Assembly: GCA_016708465.1 (NCBI GenBank)
Contig: JADJFT010000008.1
Coordinates: 1 to 64,000 of the forward strand
DNA length: 64,000 bases
Reading direction: 5' to 3'
Source of the DNA: Rhodanobacteraceae bacterium
GTDB taxonomy: Bacteria; Pseudomonadota; Gammaproteobacteria; Xanthomonadales; Ahniellaceae
Below the pieces are notes generated by a model. It was not told the DNA's origin, made no database searches, and worked only from the letters and a program-made list of their open reading frames with translations. Of this stretch, positions 9,359 to 17,895 are shown piece by piece (position 1 is the first letter of the stretch; every line of letters begins with the position of its first letter). The translations under genes were made by a program, and so were the position numbers.

Positions 9359-9952
9359 ATGCGAACCTTTGTACTGAGAGCGCGTGCTGCGCCTACCGAC
9401 AGCCAGAAATTATTGGCATCGGTCGGCACGGCAGCGCATACCGAAATCCTGGCGCATACGTTGATGAATGCGATCTTCGTGGCTCAGTCGCATCGGGCGA
9501 ACGTGGTTGTGTATCTGGTGCTGGAGAGCACACAGGATTTTTCGCGCACGATCCGTTTTGATGTCAACGCCATGCACGAACTCTCTGGTTTCCACGAGCA
9601 GGCGCTGCTGGGCAAGGTTGCGAAGGCGTTGGATATTTCCAAAGGCATGCTCAAGGAAGCGTCTCGGCCCGTGGAAACCGGCGTGACCGTGCGCACCGTC
9701 AGCTTCGAGCGCCTGATGCAGGAACTGGCCGAGGATCATCAGCTGTTCGTGATGGATCGCAACGGCACTCCGATTTGCGCGCAGGCGTTTGCAGGTCGTC
9801 CGTGTTTTCTTCTGACCGATCACATCCCGATGCCGAAGAAGACCTTTCACAGCCTGGATCGCCTCGGTGCGAAGAAGATCACGCTGGGATCGAAGATGTT
9901 GTTCGCCTCGCAGTGCGTGGTGCTGATCCACCATGAACTGGACCAGCGCTAG
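9359..9952 (+). CDS. TrmY-like (UPF0217) putative pseudouridine methyltransferase
   Basis: A 197-residue protein starting MRTFVLRARAAPTDSQK. The sequence follows the TrmY/UPF0217 family: the N-terminal FVLRARAAPTD, the central ILAHTLMNAIFVAQSHR, and VVVYLVLESTQDFSRTIRFD. The C-terminal part has a cofactor-knot-like region with LGAKKITLGSKMLFASQCV. In archaea TrmY is a SPOUT-fold, SAM-dependent enzyme that methylates N1 of pseudouridine 54 in tRNA. Bacterial homologues are scattered and their substrate is unproven. ATG 9359 is preferred over 9356 because it begins the conserved MR.FVL motif. The neighbouring miaB gene is also a tRNA-modification gene, but on the opposite strand, so no operon is implied. 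Confidence 0.75.
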   Translation: MRTFVLRARAAPTDSQKLLASVGTAAHTEILAHTLMNAIFVAQSHRANVVVYLVLESTQDFSRTIRFDVNAMHELSGFHEQALLGKVAKALDISKGMLKEASRPVETGVTVRTVSFERLMQELAEDHQLFVMDRNGTPICAQAFAGRPCFLLTDHIPMPKKTFHSLDRLGAKKITLGSKMLFASQCVVLIHHELDQR

Positions 9953-9968
9953 GCCGAGATCGGCCGGG

Positions 9969-10520
9969 TCAGTGCGTCGCTGGTAGTCCCAATTCCGTGC
10001 GCGCGGCAGCGACATCGAGCCGCCGCAGGTAGCGAAGCATGTTGCTCCAGACCGCGTGGTAGCGATAGCCGCCCTTGCGCATCTCCTCGATGGCCGCCGT
10101 GGCGCTCCAGTCTTGAACGATCATGCGATACGCCGCGACTACCGTGCCGGTGCGGTCGGCGCCGTGGCGGCAATGCACAAGCACTGGCTGATTCGCGGGA
10201 TCGATCAGTGCACGCAATGCGCGCATCACTTCATTGTGATCCACATCCCAGCTTTCGATCGGCGCATGAATGCGGCGCACGTTCGGTAACAGCTTGGCAT
10301 CATCCGCCGACCAGCGCAGCGAGATCACCGACTTGATGCCAAGCTCGGTGAGCGCTTGTTGTGCGTCATCACGTGGCTGTGCACTCCGATAGATCGTCGC
10401 CGATACGCGGTGCAGATTCGGCAGCGATTGGCGATCGATCGGCTGCGCCCAGTCGTCCGGACGCGCCGATGTTGCTGTTGCGACGAACAGTAATATTGCG
10501 GCAAACAGCCCGCGCATCAT
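9969..10520 (-). CDS. Exported tyrosine/dual-specificity phosphatase-like protein
   Basis: A 183-residue product with a signal peptide (MMRGLFAAILLFVATATSA). The active-site loop HCRHGADRTG matches the HCX5R(S/T)G signature of cysteine-dependent phosphatases, with the catalytic Cys near residue 117. Upstream, YRSAQP and ELGIKSVISLRW match the start of the domain in bacterial proteins of this class. The aspartate needed for general acid catalysis could be in the DVDHNEV segment. If exported, it acts in the periplasm, where its substrate could be a phospho-compound rather than a phosphoprotein. Its ATG overlaps the miaB stop by four bases (ATGA), which implies translational coupling to miaB. 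Confidence 0.75.
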   Translation of the reverse strand: MMRGLFAAILLFVATATSARPDDWAQPIDRQSLPNLHRVSATIYRSAQPRDDAQQALTELGIKSVISLRWSADDAKLLPNVRRIHAPIESWDVDHNEVMRALRALIDPANQPVLVHCRHGADRTGTVVAAYRMIVQDWSATAAIEEMRKGGYRYHAVWSNMLRYLRRLDVAAARTELGLPATH

Positions 10521-11863
10521 GCGGCGGCTTCGTTCGCGTGGATGAGTCGGCCGCGCAGTGAGTTGCTCATCGCATCGGTGACAACGACATCGACGAATTG
10601 CCCGATCAAGGACTCTGGTGCCGGGAAACTCAGGTTACGCATGTTCTCGGTGCGTCCGGTCAACTCATGCGCACTGCGCTTGCTGACGGTTTCGACCAAT
10701 ATCCGCTGGCTGCTGCCGACCATCGACTCGCTGATTTTCTTCGAATTCGCGGTGATCGCTGCCTGCAACTGGTGCAGGCGTTCGAGCTTCAACGATTCTG
10801 GCGTCTCGTCCGCAAGGTTAGCCGCTGGCGTGCCGGGCCGGCGCGAATAGACAAAGCTGAAACTCTGGTCAAAGCCGATGTCTTCGGCCAGTTTCATGGT
10901 TGCGGCGAAGTCCTTGTCGGTCTCACCCGGGAATCCGACGATAATGTCGGTGCTGATCGAGATGTCCGGCCGCACCGCGCGCAATTTGCGGATGCGCGCC
11001 TTGAATTCGAGCACGGTGTAGCCGCGTTTCATTGCCGCAAGAATGCGGTCTGAGCCCGACTGCACTGGCAGATGCAGGTAGTTTGCGAGTTTCGGTACGT
11101 TGGCATAGACGTCGACCAAGCGATCGGTGAACTCCATCGGGTGCGAGGTCGTGAAGCGGATGCGGCCGATGCCGGGCAGGGCGGCGACGGCTTCAATCAG
11201 GAAGGCGAGGTCGGCGACATCACCGTCTGCCATCTCGCCGCGATAGGCATTGACGTTCTGGCCGAGCAAGTTCACCTCGCGCACGCCCTGCTGCTCTAGT
11301 GCGCGAACCTCGGTCATCACGTCTTCGAAGCGTCGCGACACTTCTTCGCCACGCGTGTAGGGCACGACGCAGAATGCGCAGTACTTCGAGCAGCCTTCCA
11401 TGATTGAGACGAAGGCGGTCGGGCCATCCTTGCGCGGTGGTGGCAGATGGTCGAATTTCTCGATCTCGGGGAAGGAGATATCAACTTGCGGTCGGTGCGA
11501 TGCGCGTCGGGCTTCGATCATCTCGGGCAGCCGGTGCAGCGTCTGCGGACCGAATACCAAATCGACATACGGCGCGCGATCAATGATCGCCTCGCCTTCC
11601 TGTGAAGCGACGCAACCACCGACGCCAATGATCACGTGATCACCGCGCGCCTTCTTGATTTCACGCCATCGCCCAAGCTGGCTGAACACTTTCTCCTGCG
11701 CACGTTCACGGATCGAGCAGGTGTTGATCAGAATGACATCGGCCTCGGCTTCGTTGTCGGTTAGTTCGAGCCCGTGCGAGGCCGCGAGTACGTCGACCAT
11801 CTTGGTCGAGTCGTACTCGTTCATCTGGCAACCATGAGTCTTGATGAACAGCTTGCCGGACAT
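10517..11863 (-). CDS. miaB: tRNA-2-methylthio-N6-dimethylallyladenosine synthase MiaB
   Basis: Intact 448-residue radical-SAM methylthiotransferase. The N-terminal UPF0004 domain has the three cluster cysteines in KTHGCQMNEYDS, INTCSIRERA and VGGCVASQEG. The radical-SAM motif is CSKYCAFCVVPYTRG (about residues 154-168). The C-terminal TRAM domain spans roughly residues 375-440 (RILVETVSKRS to NSLRGRLI). MiaB adds a methylthio group to i6A37 of tRNAs reading UNN codons. Start MSGKLFIKTHGC agrees with family members. The phosphatase-like gene follows with an ATGA overlap. Confidence 0.95.
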   Translation of the reverse strand: MSGKLFIKTHGCQMNEYDSTKMVDVLAASHGLELTDNEAEADVILINTCSIRERAQEKVFSQLGRWREIKKARGDHVIIGVGGCVASQEGEAIIDRAPYVDLVFGPQTLHRLPEMIEARRASHRPQVDISFPEIEKFDHLPPPRKDGPTAFVSIMEGCSKYCAFCVVPYTRGEEVSRRFEDVMTEVRALEQQGVREVNLLGQNVNAYRGEMADGDVADLAFLIEAVAALPGIGRIRFTTSHPMEFTDRLVDVYANVPKLANYLHLPVQSGSDRILAAMKRGYTVLEFKARIRKLRAVRPDISISTDIIVGFPGETDKDFAATMKLAEDIGFDQSFSFVYSRRPGTPAANLADETPESLKLERLHQLQAAITANSKKISESMVGSSQRILVETVSKRSAHELTGRTENMRNLSFPAPESLIGQFVDVVVTDAMSNSLRGRLIHANEAAA

Positions 11864-11906
11864 CGGGACAACCTCGGAATTGAAGATAGCCGGACATTTT
11901 ATGTGT

Positions 11907-11933
11907 TTGGCGACAGTTATTGTAGGCTGTCAA
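11907..11933. promoter_or_regulatory. Inverted repeat between miaB and the transglycosylase gene
   Basis: TTGGCGACAG and CTGTCAA form an imperfect inverted repeat around an AT-rich centre (TTATTGTAG). It sits about 45 bases upstream of miaB and 90-115 bases upstream of the lytic transglycosylase. It could be an operator or simply chance symmetry inside a promoter. Confidence 0.25.
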
Positions 11934-12022
11934 GGTGCTCGCACTGGCAAATCGCGGGCGATTTTGCGAAACTTTCGCGGTGCCCGGATGGTCCGAGCAC
12001 CGTTCCTGAAGTGTCCGCCGGA

Positions 12023-12736
12023 GTGTTCTGCTTGCGTTTGATCCGCCTGCTGCCTGTGCTGTTCTTGTTCCCGCTCACCGCTCATGCCGGTGATGTGCGC
12101 GTGTTCAAAGACAAGCGTGGCGTCATCAATATCGTCAGCACCAACAGCCGCTTGCCGGGGACCGGCGAGCGCTACTACAAGCGTATTGATGCCAGGGGCA
12201 CGGTGCATTTCACCTCAAAGCCACCGATGTCCGGTGGTTATTCGGTGGTGTTTGTCGATGCCTGTCCCGCCTGCGATGTGCACTCAACGGTCAATTGGAA
12301 TGCGACGCGCCTGAATACCACGGCCTATGCGGATGAAATTGCTGTGGCGGCAGCCGATTTCGGTGTCGATGCGTCGCTGGTGCGCGCCTTGATCCATGCG
12401 GAGTCCGCATTCAATCCGAACGCTCGCTCGAACAAGGGCGCCCAGGGGTTGATGCAACTGATGCCGGCCACTGCCGGCATGTATGGCGTCAATAATGCCT
12501 ATGATGCCGGGCAGAATATCAAGGCGGGTGTCGAGCACTTGGCCGGCCTGCTCGACCGCTACGATGGTGATATCAAACTTGCCGCCGCTGCTTACAACGC
12601 TGGCGAGGGCGCAGTGAAGAAATACGGCGGTGTGCCGCCGTATGCCGAGACACGCGTCTACGTCGATCGCGTCGAAATCTTGATGAAGCGTTATCAACAG
12701 GCGCTTACCACTGCCGGTGTCGGCGCCTCGTCCTGA
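12023..12736 (+). CDS. Secreted lytic transglycosylase (SLT domain)
   Basis: The product has a signal peptide (LRLIRLLPVLFLFPLTAHA). A DUF4124-like N-terminal region follows, VRVFKDKRGVINIV then ARGTVHFTSKPP. The SLT catalytic domain has HAESAFNPNARSNKGAQGLM, whose Glu is the acid/base of the family, followed by QLMPATAGMYGV and AAAYNAGEGAV. It would cleave the glycan strand of peptidoglycan in the periplasm, leaving 1,6-anhydromuramyl ends. The start is uncertain: no ATG is well placed, and GTG 12023, TTG 12032 or GTG 12011 are all in frame; GTG 12023 gives a standard signal peptide. It converges with the HtrA-like gene, 15 bases apart. Confidence 0.85.
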   Translation: MFCLRLIRLLPVLFLFPLTAHAGDVRVFKDKRGVINIVSTNSRLPGTGERYYKRIDARGTVHFTSKPPMSGGYSVVFVDACPACDVHSTVNWNATRLNTTAYADEIAVAAADFGVDASLVRALIHAESAFNPNARSNKGAQGLMQLMPATAGMYGVNNAYDAGQNIKAGVEHLAGLLDRYDGDIKLAAAAYNAGEGAVKKYGGVPPYAETRVYVDRVEILMKRYQQALTTAGVGASS

Positions 12737-12751
12737 TTCGGTCGGCGGGCG

Positions 12752-13864
12752 CTACGACTTCGGGCGCTGGATCAATTCCACTTCGGTAACGAATTCAACA
12801 CCGACACGCAACGCCCTTACCTGCACTTTGCTTCCTGGGGCGAGCGCAGCTTCGCGTGAGCGCAGATCGCCTTCGTCACCGATCAACTGACCGTTGAACT
12901 CTATGACGACATCACCCGGCTTGAGCCCAGCGCTTTCGGCGGGCCCACCCGGCAGCAGCATCGCGATTTGCGCGCCGCGCTGTTGCATCGTGCCTTCCGC
13001 CGCCGGCGAGGCAGGCGCGCCGGCGTATTCGGCACCCATCCAGCCGCGAATAACTTCGCCGTGCTGGATGATCTGGTCGAGCACGCGTCTTGCCGATGCG
13101 CCCGGAATCGCGAAGCTGATGCCTAGTCCAGTGCCGAATTGGGCGGTATTGATGCCAACCAGATCGCCGTTGGCATTGACCAGGGCGCCGCCGGAATTAC
13201 CCGAGTTGATTGCCGCATCGGTTTGGATGAAGTCTTCGTAGCGGCTCAGGCTCAGTTGGTTGCGCCCGGTTGCGCTGACTATGCCGAGCGTCACCGTCTG
13301 CGCCAGTCCATATGGATTTCCGATCGCAAGCACGACATCGCCGGCGCTCAGTGCCTCTGGGGCCGCGAAATGGGCAGCGGGCAGTTTTGCGCCTTCGACC
13401 TTGATCACCGCGAGATCGGTCTCCTGATCGACACCGATCACCCGCGCCGACGTGATGCGTCCGTCCCAGAGGCCAATGAAGATGTCGTCTGCGCCTTCGA
13501 CAACGTGGTGGTTGGTCAGCACGTAGCCGTCATCACGCACGATCACGCCGGAGCCGAGGCTGCGTTCCAGGCGCTTGCGCGCCGGCCCAAGGGTGACACC
13601 GTTGTAGCGATTGAGCGTCGGGTCGGTGAACATGCGATAGGGCTGCTCGGCGACCACGCGCTGGGTGTAAATGCTGACCACCGATGGGCCAGCCTTCTGC
13701 ACTGCCGAACTGTAGGAAGTCGGTGCTGGCGCGGGTGTCAATGCGGGCGTCGGGACCTTCGCGACGAAGCGTTCCGGCCACAGCCGGGTCGCGACAAAGG
13801 CGATGGCGAGGCCGAGCACGACGAATTGCAGGACGAACAGGGTGGTCTGGGTGAGTTTGCGCAT
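12752..13864 (-). CDS. HtrA/DegS-like membrane-anchored serine protease
   Basis: A single N-terminal membrane segment (TTLFVLQFVVLGLAIAFVA) is followed by a trypsin-like domain and one PDZ domain (about residues 265-360). The catalytic triad is visible: His in LTNHHVVEG, Asp in QETDLAVIKV, Ser in NSGNSGGALV. One PDZ domain and a membrane anchor resemble DegS, which starts the sigma-E envelope stress cascade, although soluble DegQ-like roles are possible. Start taken as ATG 13864 (MRKLTQT); ATG 13873 is three codons upstream. It is divergent from petA. Confidence 0.9.
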   Translation of the reverse strand: MRKLTQTTLFVLQFVVLGLAIAFVATRLWPERFVAKVPTPALTPAPAPTSYSSAVQKAGPSVVSIYTQRVVAEQPYRMFTDPTLNRYNGVTLGPARKRLERSLGSGVIVRDDGYVLTNHHVVEGADDIFIGLWDGRITSARVIGVDQETDLAVIKVEGAKLPAAHFAAPEALSAGDVVLAIGNPYGLAQTVTLGIVSATGRNQLSLSRYEDFIQTDAAINSGNSGGALVNANGDLVGINTAQFGTGLGISFAIPGASARRVLDQIIQHGEVIRGWMGAEYAGAPASPAAEGTMQQRGAQIAMLLPGGPAESAGLKPGDVVIEFNGQLIGDEGDLRSREAALAPGSKVQVRALRVGVEFVTEVELIQRPKS

Positions 13865-13932
13865 AGGCCACATTCTGACAACGGAAGCCGCCGTTTGTCC
13901 GTGCCAGATGGGCAGGACCGGCACGGTTTCGA

Positions 13933-13962
13933 TTGTCCTTGGCGGAGGCGATCCACTAGAAT
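13933..13962 (+). promoter_or_regulatory. Probable promoter of the petABC operon
   Basis: A -35-like TTGTCC and a -10-like TAGAAT are separated by 18 bases, 58 bases upstream of the petA start. A 13-base near-palindrome (GGCTCACTGAGCC, 13974-13986) falls around the expected transcript start and could be an operator. Both calls are by eye. Confidence 0.45.
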
Positions 13963-14019
13963 CGGCGTTCTTTGGCTCACTGAGCCATCCCGATTTCACA
14001 TCATCGTATGGGGTTTCCC

Positions 14020-14622
14020 ATGGCAGAGCAGGGTATTAACCACGGACGTCGACGGTTTCTGACCGCGACCACTGCCGTGGTCGGGGGCGTCGGCGGTGTG
14101 TTTGCCGCGGTGCCATTCATCAAAGCGTGGCAGCCGAGCGCGCGCGCGCAGACTGCTGGTGCACCGGTCATCGCCGATATCAGCAAGTTGGAAGTCGGTG
14201 CTCGCGTTATCAAGATGTGGCGCGGTCAGCCGGTCTGGATCATCCGTCGCACCTCGGACGTGGTCGAAGCTTTGTCCGCACTGGATGGTCGTCTCAAGGA
14301 CGCCGAGTCCGACAATCTGGATCAGCAGCCGGATTACGCGCGCAACGAAACCCGTTCGCGCAAACCCGATATCGCGGTCATGGTCGGTATCTGTACCCAC
14401 CTTGGTTGTTCGCCAACTTTCGTGCCGGAAATGCTGCCGCAGGCGTTCGATAGCGAATGGAATGGCGGTTTTTACTGCCCCTGCCACAACTCCCGCTTCG
14501 ACATGGCCGGGCGCGTTTACAAGAATGTCCCGGCGCCAGACAATCTGCGTATCCCGCCATATTTCTTCATCGACGACAACACCATCCTGATCGGCCTCGA
14601 CGCTGATCCGAAGGCGGCCTGA
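14020..14622 (+). CDS. petA: Ubiquinol-cytochrome c reductase iron-sulfur subunit (Rieske protein)
   Basis: A 200-residue Rieske protein of the cytochrome bc1 complex. The N-terminus carries a twin-arginine-type signal/anchor (HGRRRFLTATTAVVGG) that stays as a membrane anchor in this family. The 2Fe-2S ligands are in CTHLGC (about residues 127-132) and CPCHNSRFD (about 151-159). The head domain takes an electron from ubiquinol at the Qo site and passes it to cytochrome c1. The start at ATG 14020 (MAEQGINHGRRRF) is favoured; ATG 14008 adds four residues. petB begins three bases after the stop. Confidence 0.97.
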   Translation: MAEQGINHGRRRFLTATTAVVGGVGGVFAAVPFIKAWQPSARAQTAGAPVIADISKLEVGARVIKMWRGQPVWIIRRTSDVVEALSALDGRLKDAESDNLDQQPDYARNETRSRKPDIAVMVGICTHLGCSPTFVPEMLPQAFDSEWNGGFYCPCHNSRFDMAGRVYKNVPAPDNLRIPPYFFIDDNTILIGLDADPKAA

Positions 14623-14624
14623 TC

Positions 14625-15875
14625 ATGAGCACGAATATCATCAATCGGGTCATCGGCAGCGCCAACGACTGGATGCAGGAGCGCGCTCCCGGCCTGTCCC
14701 AATGGTGGGACCGCCATGCCGCAAAATACTATGCGCCGAAGAACTTCAACTTCTGGTACTTCTTCGGTTCACTCGCACTGCTCATGTTCGTCAACCAGAT
14801 CCTTACCGGTATCTGGCTGACCATGAACTTCAAACCGTCGGCGGCGGAAGCCTTCGATTCGGTCGAATACATCATGCGCGATGTCGAATGGGGCTGGCTG
14901 ATCCGCTACATGCATTCGACCGGCGCCTCCGCCTTTTTCATTGTCGTTTACCTGCACATGTTTCGCGGCCTGATCTACGGCTCGTACCAGAAACCGCGCG
15001 AACTGGTCTGGACGCTCGGCGTGGTGATCTTCTTGGCACTGATGGCGGAGGCCTTCTTCGGCTACGTCCTGCCCTGGGGCCAGATGTCCTATTGGGGCGC
15101 ACAGGTGATCACCTCGTTGTTCAGTGCGGTACCAGTGATTGGACCCGATCTGGTCGAGTTCATCCGTGGTGACTATTTGATTTCGGATGTCACCCTGAAT
15201 CGATTTTTTGCACTGCATGTGATCGCTGTGCCATTCGTGTTGGCTGGCCTGATCTACCTGCACCTGATGGCGCTGCATGAAGTGGGTTCAAACAATCCGG
15301 ACGGCGTCGACATCAAGAAGGTCAAGGACAAGGCGACCGGTATTCCAAAAGACGGTATCGCCTTCCATCCGTATTACACGGTCAAGGATCTGTTCGGAAC
15401 GTCATTTTTCCTGATGATCTTCGCCTTCATCATCTTTTTCGAACCCAGTGTCGGTGGCTGGTTTCTGGAACATGACAATTTCAGCCCCGCGAATTCGATG
15501 GTGACTCCGCAACACATCAAGCCAGTCTGGTATTTCACGCCTTATTACGCGATGTTGCGTGCTATTCCTGACAAGTTGCTCGGCGTGATCGTGATGGGTG
15601 CGGCGACCTTGATCTTCTTCGCCGTACCGTGGCTGGACCGTTCGAAGGTGAAGTCGATCCGCTATCGCGGCCCGATCACCAAGATCATGCTTACGTTGTT
15701 CGTGATCAGCTTCTGTGTGCTTGGCTGGCTCGGCGCGCAGTCCGGCAGTGATACCCAGAAGCTGGTTGCGCAGGTCCTGACCTTCTTCTACTTCTCGTTT
15801 TTCTTCACGATGCCGATCTGGACCGCGGTCGACAAGACCAAGCCCGTGCCTGAGCGCGTCACCTTCGATCACTGA
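14625..15875 (+). CDS. petB: Cytochrome b of the bc1 complex
   Basis: Intact 416-residue integral membrane protein with about eight helices. The four haem-ligand histidines lie in RYMHSTGAS, VYLHMFRG, FALHVIAV and YLHLMALHEVG. The Qo-site motif usually written PEWY reads PVWYF here, a variant found in several beta- and gammaproteobacteria. It carries the low- and high-potential b haems that recycle electrons in the Q cycle. It lies three bases after petA and eight before petC, so the three subunits form one operon. Confidence 0.97.
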   Translation: MSTNIINRVIGSANDWMQERAPGLSQWWDRHAAKYYAPKNFNFWYFFGSLALLMFVNQILTGIWLTMNFKPSAAEAFDSVEYIMRDVEWGWLIRYMHSTGASAFFIVVYLHMFRGLIYGSYQKPRELVWTLGVVIFLALMAEAFFGYVLPWGQMSYWGAQVITSLFSAVPVIGPDLVEFIRGDYLISDVTLNRFFALHVIAVPFVLAGLIYLHLMALHEVGSNNPDGVDIKKVKDKATGIPKDGIAFHPYYTVKDLFGTSFFLMIFAFIIFFEPSVGGWFLEHDNFSPANSMVTPQHIKPVWYFTPYYAMLRAIPDKLLGVIVMGAATLIFFAVPWLDRSKVKSIRYRGPITKIMLTLFVISFCVLGWLGAQSGSDTQKLVAQVLTFFYFSFFFTMPIWTAVDKTKPVPERVTFDH

Positions 15876-15883
15876 GACTGACC

Positions 15884-16628
15884 ATGAAGAAGCTGATCGC
15901 ACTCGTATTCACTCTCGTCGCTTCGCTGGCCCAGGCCAGCGGCGATGCCGGCATCAAAATCCACAGTTCGGGCGCCGATTTGTCCGACCAAGCCTCGCTG
16001 CAGCGTGGCGCGGCCCTGTTCATGAATTACTGCATGGGTTGCCATTCACTCAAATATCTGCGTTATTCGCGCATGGCCGCCGATCTTGGCCTGACTGAAG
16101 CGCAGGTGATGAGCTCAATGAACTTCACCGACATCAAGTTCGGCGAAGCCATGACCGTTGCGATGAAACCAGCAGATGGCGAGAAATGGATCGGTAAGGC
16201 GCCGCCGGACCTGTCCTTGACGGCACGCGTGCGCGGTAGCGCAGACTGGATCTATACCTATCTGAAGAGCTTCTACCGCGATCCGTCACGTCCGCTGGGT
16301 TGGAACAACACGCTGTTCCCCGCTGCCAGCATGCCGAACGTGTTGTGGGAGCTGCAGGGCGTGCAGTCGGCAGTGTTCGACGCGCCGCACGGCGGTCAAG
16401 CCGGTGCCGCCCCAGTGTTCTCGCACTTCGAGCCGGTCCAGCCGGGCCGGTTAAACGCCGAGGAATACGATCAGGTCGCGCGAGATATCTCGAATTTCCT
16501 GCAGTACGCGGCTGAACCAGCGGGCCTGGAAGCGCCAGCAAATCGGCGTCTGGGTGTTGGCTTTCCTCGCGGTGCTGACCTTGCTCACCTGGTTGCTGAA
16601 GCATGAGTATTGGCGCGACGTGCACTGA
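15884..16628 (+). CDS. petC: Cytochrome c1, frameshifted before the C-terminal anchor
   Basis: A signal peptide (MKKLIALVFTLVASLAQA) is followed by the haem motif CMGCH (LKYLRYSRM) near residue 51 and the methionine-ligand region around PADGEKWIGKAPPDLS. Near 16530 the frame runs on into a tail unlike the family. Removing one G there gives KRQQIGVWVLAFLAVLTLL and TWLLKHEYWRDVH, the expected C-terminal membrane anchor, ending at 16628. Without the anchor the subunit would not sit in the complex, so the break is probably a sequence error. It accepts electrons from the Rieske protein and reduces soluble cytochrome c. Confidence 0.93.
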
Positions 16629-16648
16629 ACGTCGATGGTTCACGTGGG

Positions 16649-16672
16649 GCCCGGTTGAAACCGGGCTCTTGC
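16649..16672 (+). terminator. Hairpin after petC
   Basis: GCCCGGTT and AACCGGGC form a perfect 8-base stem with almost no loop, followed by TCTTGCCATTTT. The T-tract is weak. Position, 20 bases after petC and 68 before sspA, fits termination or processing of the petABC transcript. Confidence 0.6.
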
Positions 16673-16733
16673 CATTTTCGGGCCAACGCGATATTCCGGA
16701 TTCAGTTGTTTCCGGACATGGAGGAAACCCGAC

Positions 16734-17402
16734 GTGAGTAACGTGAATCCCCCACCATGGGGCGCAAAGCGCAAGGCCGCCACCGCAGTGCGTGCACGCA
16801 CTGTGCTGACGTTGTTTTCTGGCCGCGACGACATTGACAGTCATCGCGTCCGGCTTGTCCTGGCGGCGAAGGCGGTCGGCTACGAGTTGGTCGTGGTCGA
16901 ACCCGCGAAGCCGCCCGAGGACTTGATCGAGCTCAATCCCTACAACAGCGTGCCGACCTTGGCTGATCGCGAGTTGTCGTTGTACGACGTCGACGTGATC
17001 TGCGAATACCTCGACGAACGCTATCCACACCCGCCCTTGCTGCCGGTCGATCCGTTGTCGCGCGCACGCGTACGGCTAGCGGTTCGGCGCATCGAACGCG
17101 ACTGGTTGTCGCAGGTCGAGGCGATCCAGAACGGCACCAAGGCTGTCGCTGAGGCCGCCCGCAAGCGTCTCCGCGATGGGCTGGTAGCGACACTGCCGGC
17201 ATTCAAAGTATCAAAATTTTTCCTGAATCCCGAGATGAGTCTGGCCGACTGCGCCCTAGCACCGCTGATTTGGCGGCTACCGTCACTGTCGGTGCAATTG
17301 CCTAAGGAAGTCCAAGGCATCATCGATTACGGCGAACGAATCTTCCGCAACCCCGCCTTCACGCGCAGCATGACCGATACTGAGAAGCAGCTGCGTCCTT
17401 GA
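16734..17402 (+). CDS. sspA: Stringent starvation protein A (GST fold)
   Basis: A 222-residue protein with the glutathione-transferase fold typical of SspA: LTLFSGRDDIDSHRVRLVLA at residues 25-45, NPYNSVPTLADRELSLYD (with the conserved VPTL cis-proline), and ICEYLDERYPHPPLLPVDP. SspA binds RNA polymerase and modulates transcription in stationary phase and acid stress. The GTG at 16734 is taken as the start after GGAGG-like sequence (ATGGAGGAAACCC). The N-terminal extension of about 20 residues is longer than in E. coli. sspB follows 7 bases later. Confidence 0.93.
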   Translation: MSNVNPPPWGAKRKAATAVRARTVLTLFSGRDDIDSHRVRLVLAAKAVGYELVVVEPAKPPEDLIELNPYNSVPTLADRELSLYDVDVICEYLDERYPHPPLLPVDPLSRARVRLAVRRIERDWLSQVEAIQNGTKAVAEAARKRLRDGLVATLPAFKVSKFFLNPEMSLADCALAPLIWRLPSLSVQLPKEVQGIIDYGERIFRNPAFTRSMTDTEKQLRP

Positions 17403-17409
17403 GTCGACT

Positions 17410-17895
17410 ATGAGCAACACTGAAAAAATGACGTCGAACCGCCCGTATTTGGTGCGTGCGATGTACGACTGGATCTGTGATAACGGCCTGACCCCTTACT
17501 TACTGGTCGATGCCGGGCAGAACGGCGTGCGCGTGCCGATACATGCGATAAAGGACGGCCAGATTGTGCTTAACGTAGCGGTGCGGGCGGTTTCCGACCT
17601 GGAACTCGGTAACGATCGCGTCCGCTTCCATGCGCGTTTCGGTGGCGTCAGCCAACACGTCGATGTGCCGATGCCCGCCGTATTGGCGATTTATGCGCAA
17701 GAAAATGGGCAAGGCATGATGTTTCCGGTCGAGGCCGAAGGCGATGTGCTGCCGTCCTCAGAGACACCGGCCGAACCCGAAAAGCCGGTGCGCAAGGGAC
17801 CAGGTCTTCGCATCGTGAACAGGCCCGCTGACGTCGGCGGGCAGGTGACTACAATCCTTCCTCATTCCTCATTCCGCATCGGTTGCCCAGCGTGA
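17410..17895 (+). CDS. sspB: ClpXP protease specificity-enhancing factor SspB
   Basis: A 161-residue protein. The substrate-binding domain runs through about residue 115 (NRPYLVRAMYDWICDNGLTP, then HAIKDGQIVLNVAVRAV and VSQHVDVPMPAVLAIYAQEN). A flexible acidic/Pro linker follows, then KGPGLRIV, the short C-terminal motif that docks on ClpX. SspB tethers ssrA-tagged peptides to ClpXP. The ClpX-docking motif is normally the very end; here about 20 residues follow it, with little protein-like character. The stop overlaps the GTG of the next kinase gene by four bases (GTGA). Confidence 0.93.
   Translation: MSNTEKMTSNRPYLVRAMYDWICDNGLTPYLLVDAGQNGVRVPIHAIKDGQIVLNVAVRAVSDLELGNDRVRFHARFGGVSQHVDVPMPAVLAIYAQENGQGMMFPVEAEGDVLPSSETPAEPEKPVRKGPGLRIVNRPADVGGQVTTILPHSSFRIGCPA

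Noticed and set aside
9016..9429. A minus-strand open frame in the gap before the TrmY-like gene
   Set aside because: It overlaps the TrmY start, has no ribosome site and is Arg-rich. A short part looks protein-like (HQLREVLALFAESSVLAVIGG), but not enough to call a gene.
17820..17892. A promoter and hairpin inside the sspB tail (TACAAT; GCCCGC...GCGGGC)
   Set aside because: The kinase start overlaps the sspB stop, which supports cotranscription, and no -35 partner is convincing. Left as a possibility only.
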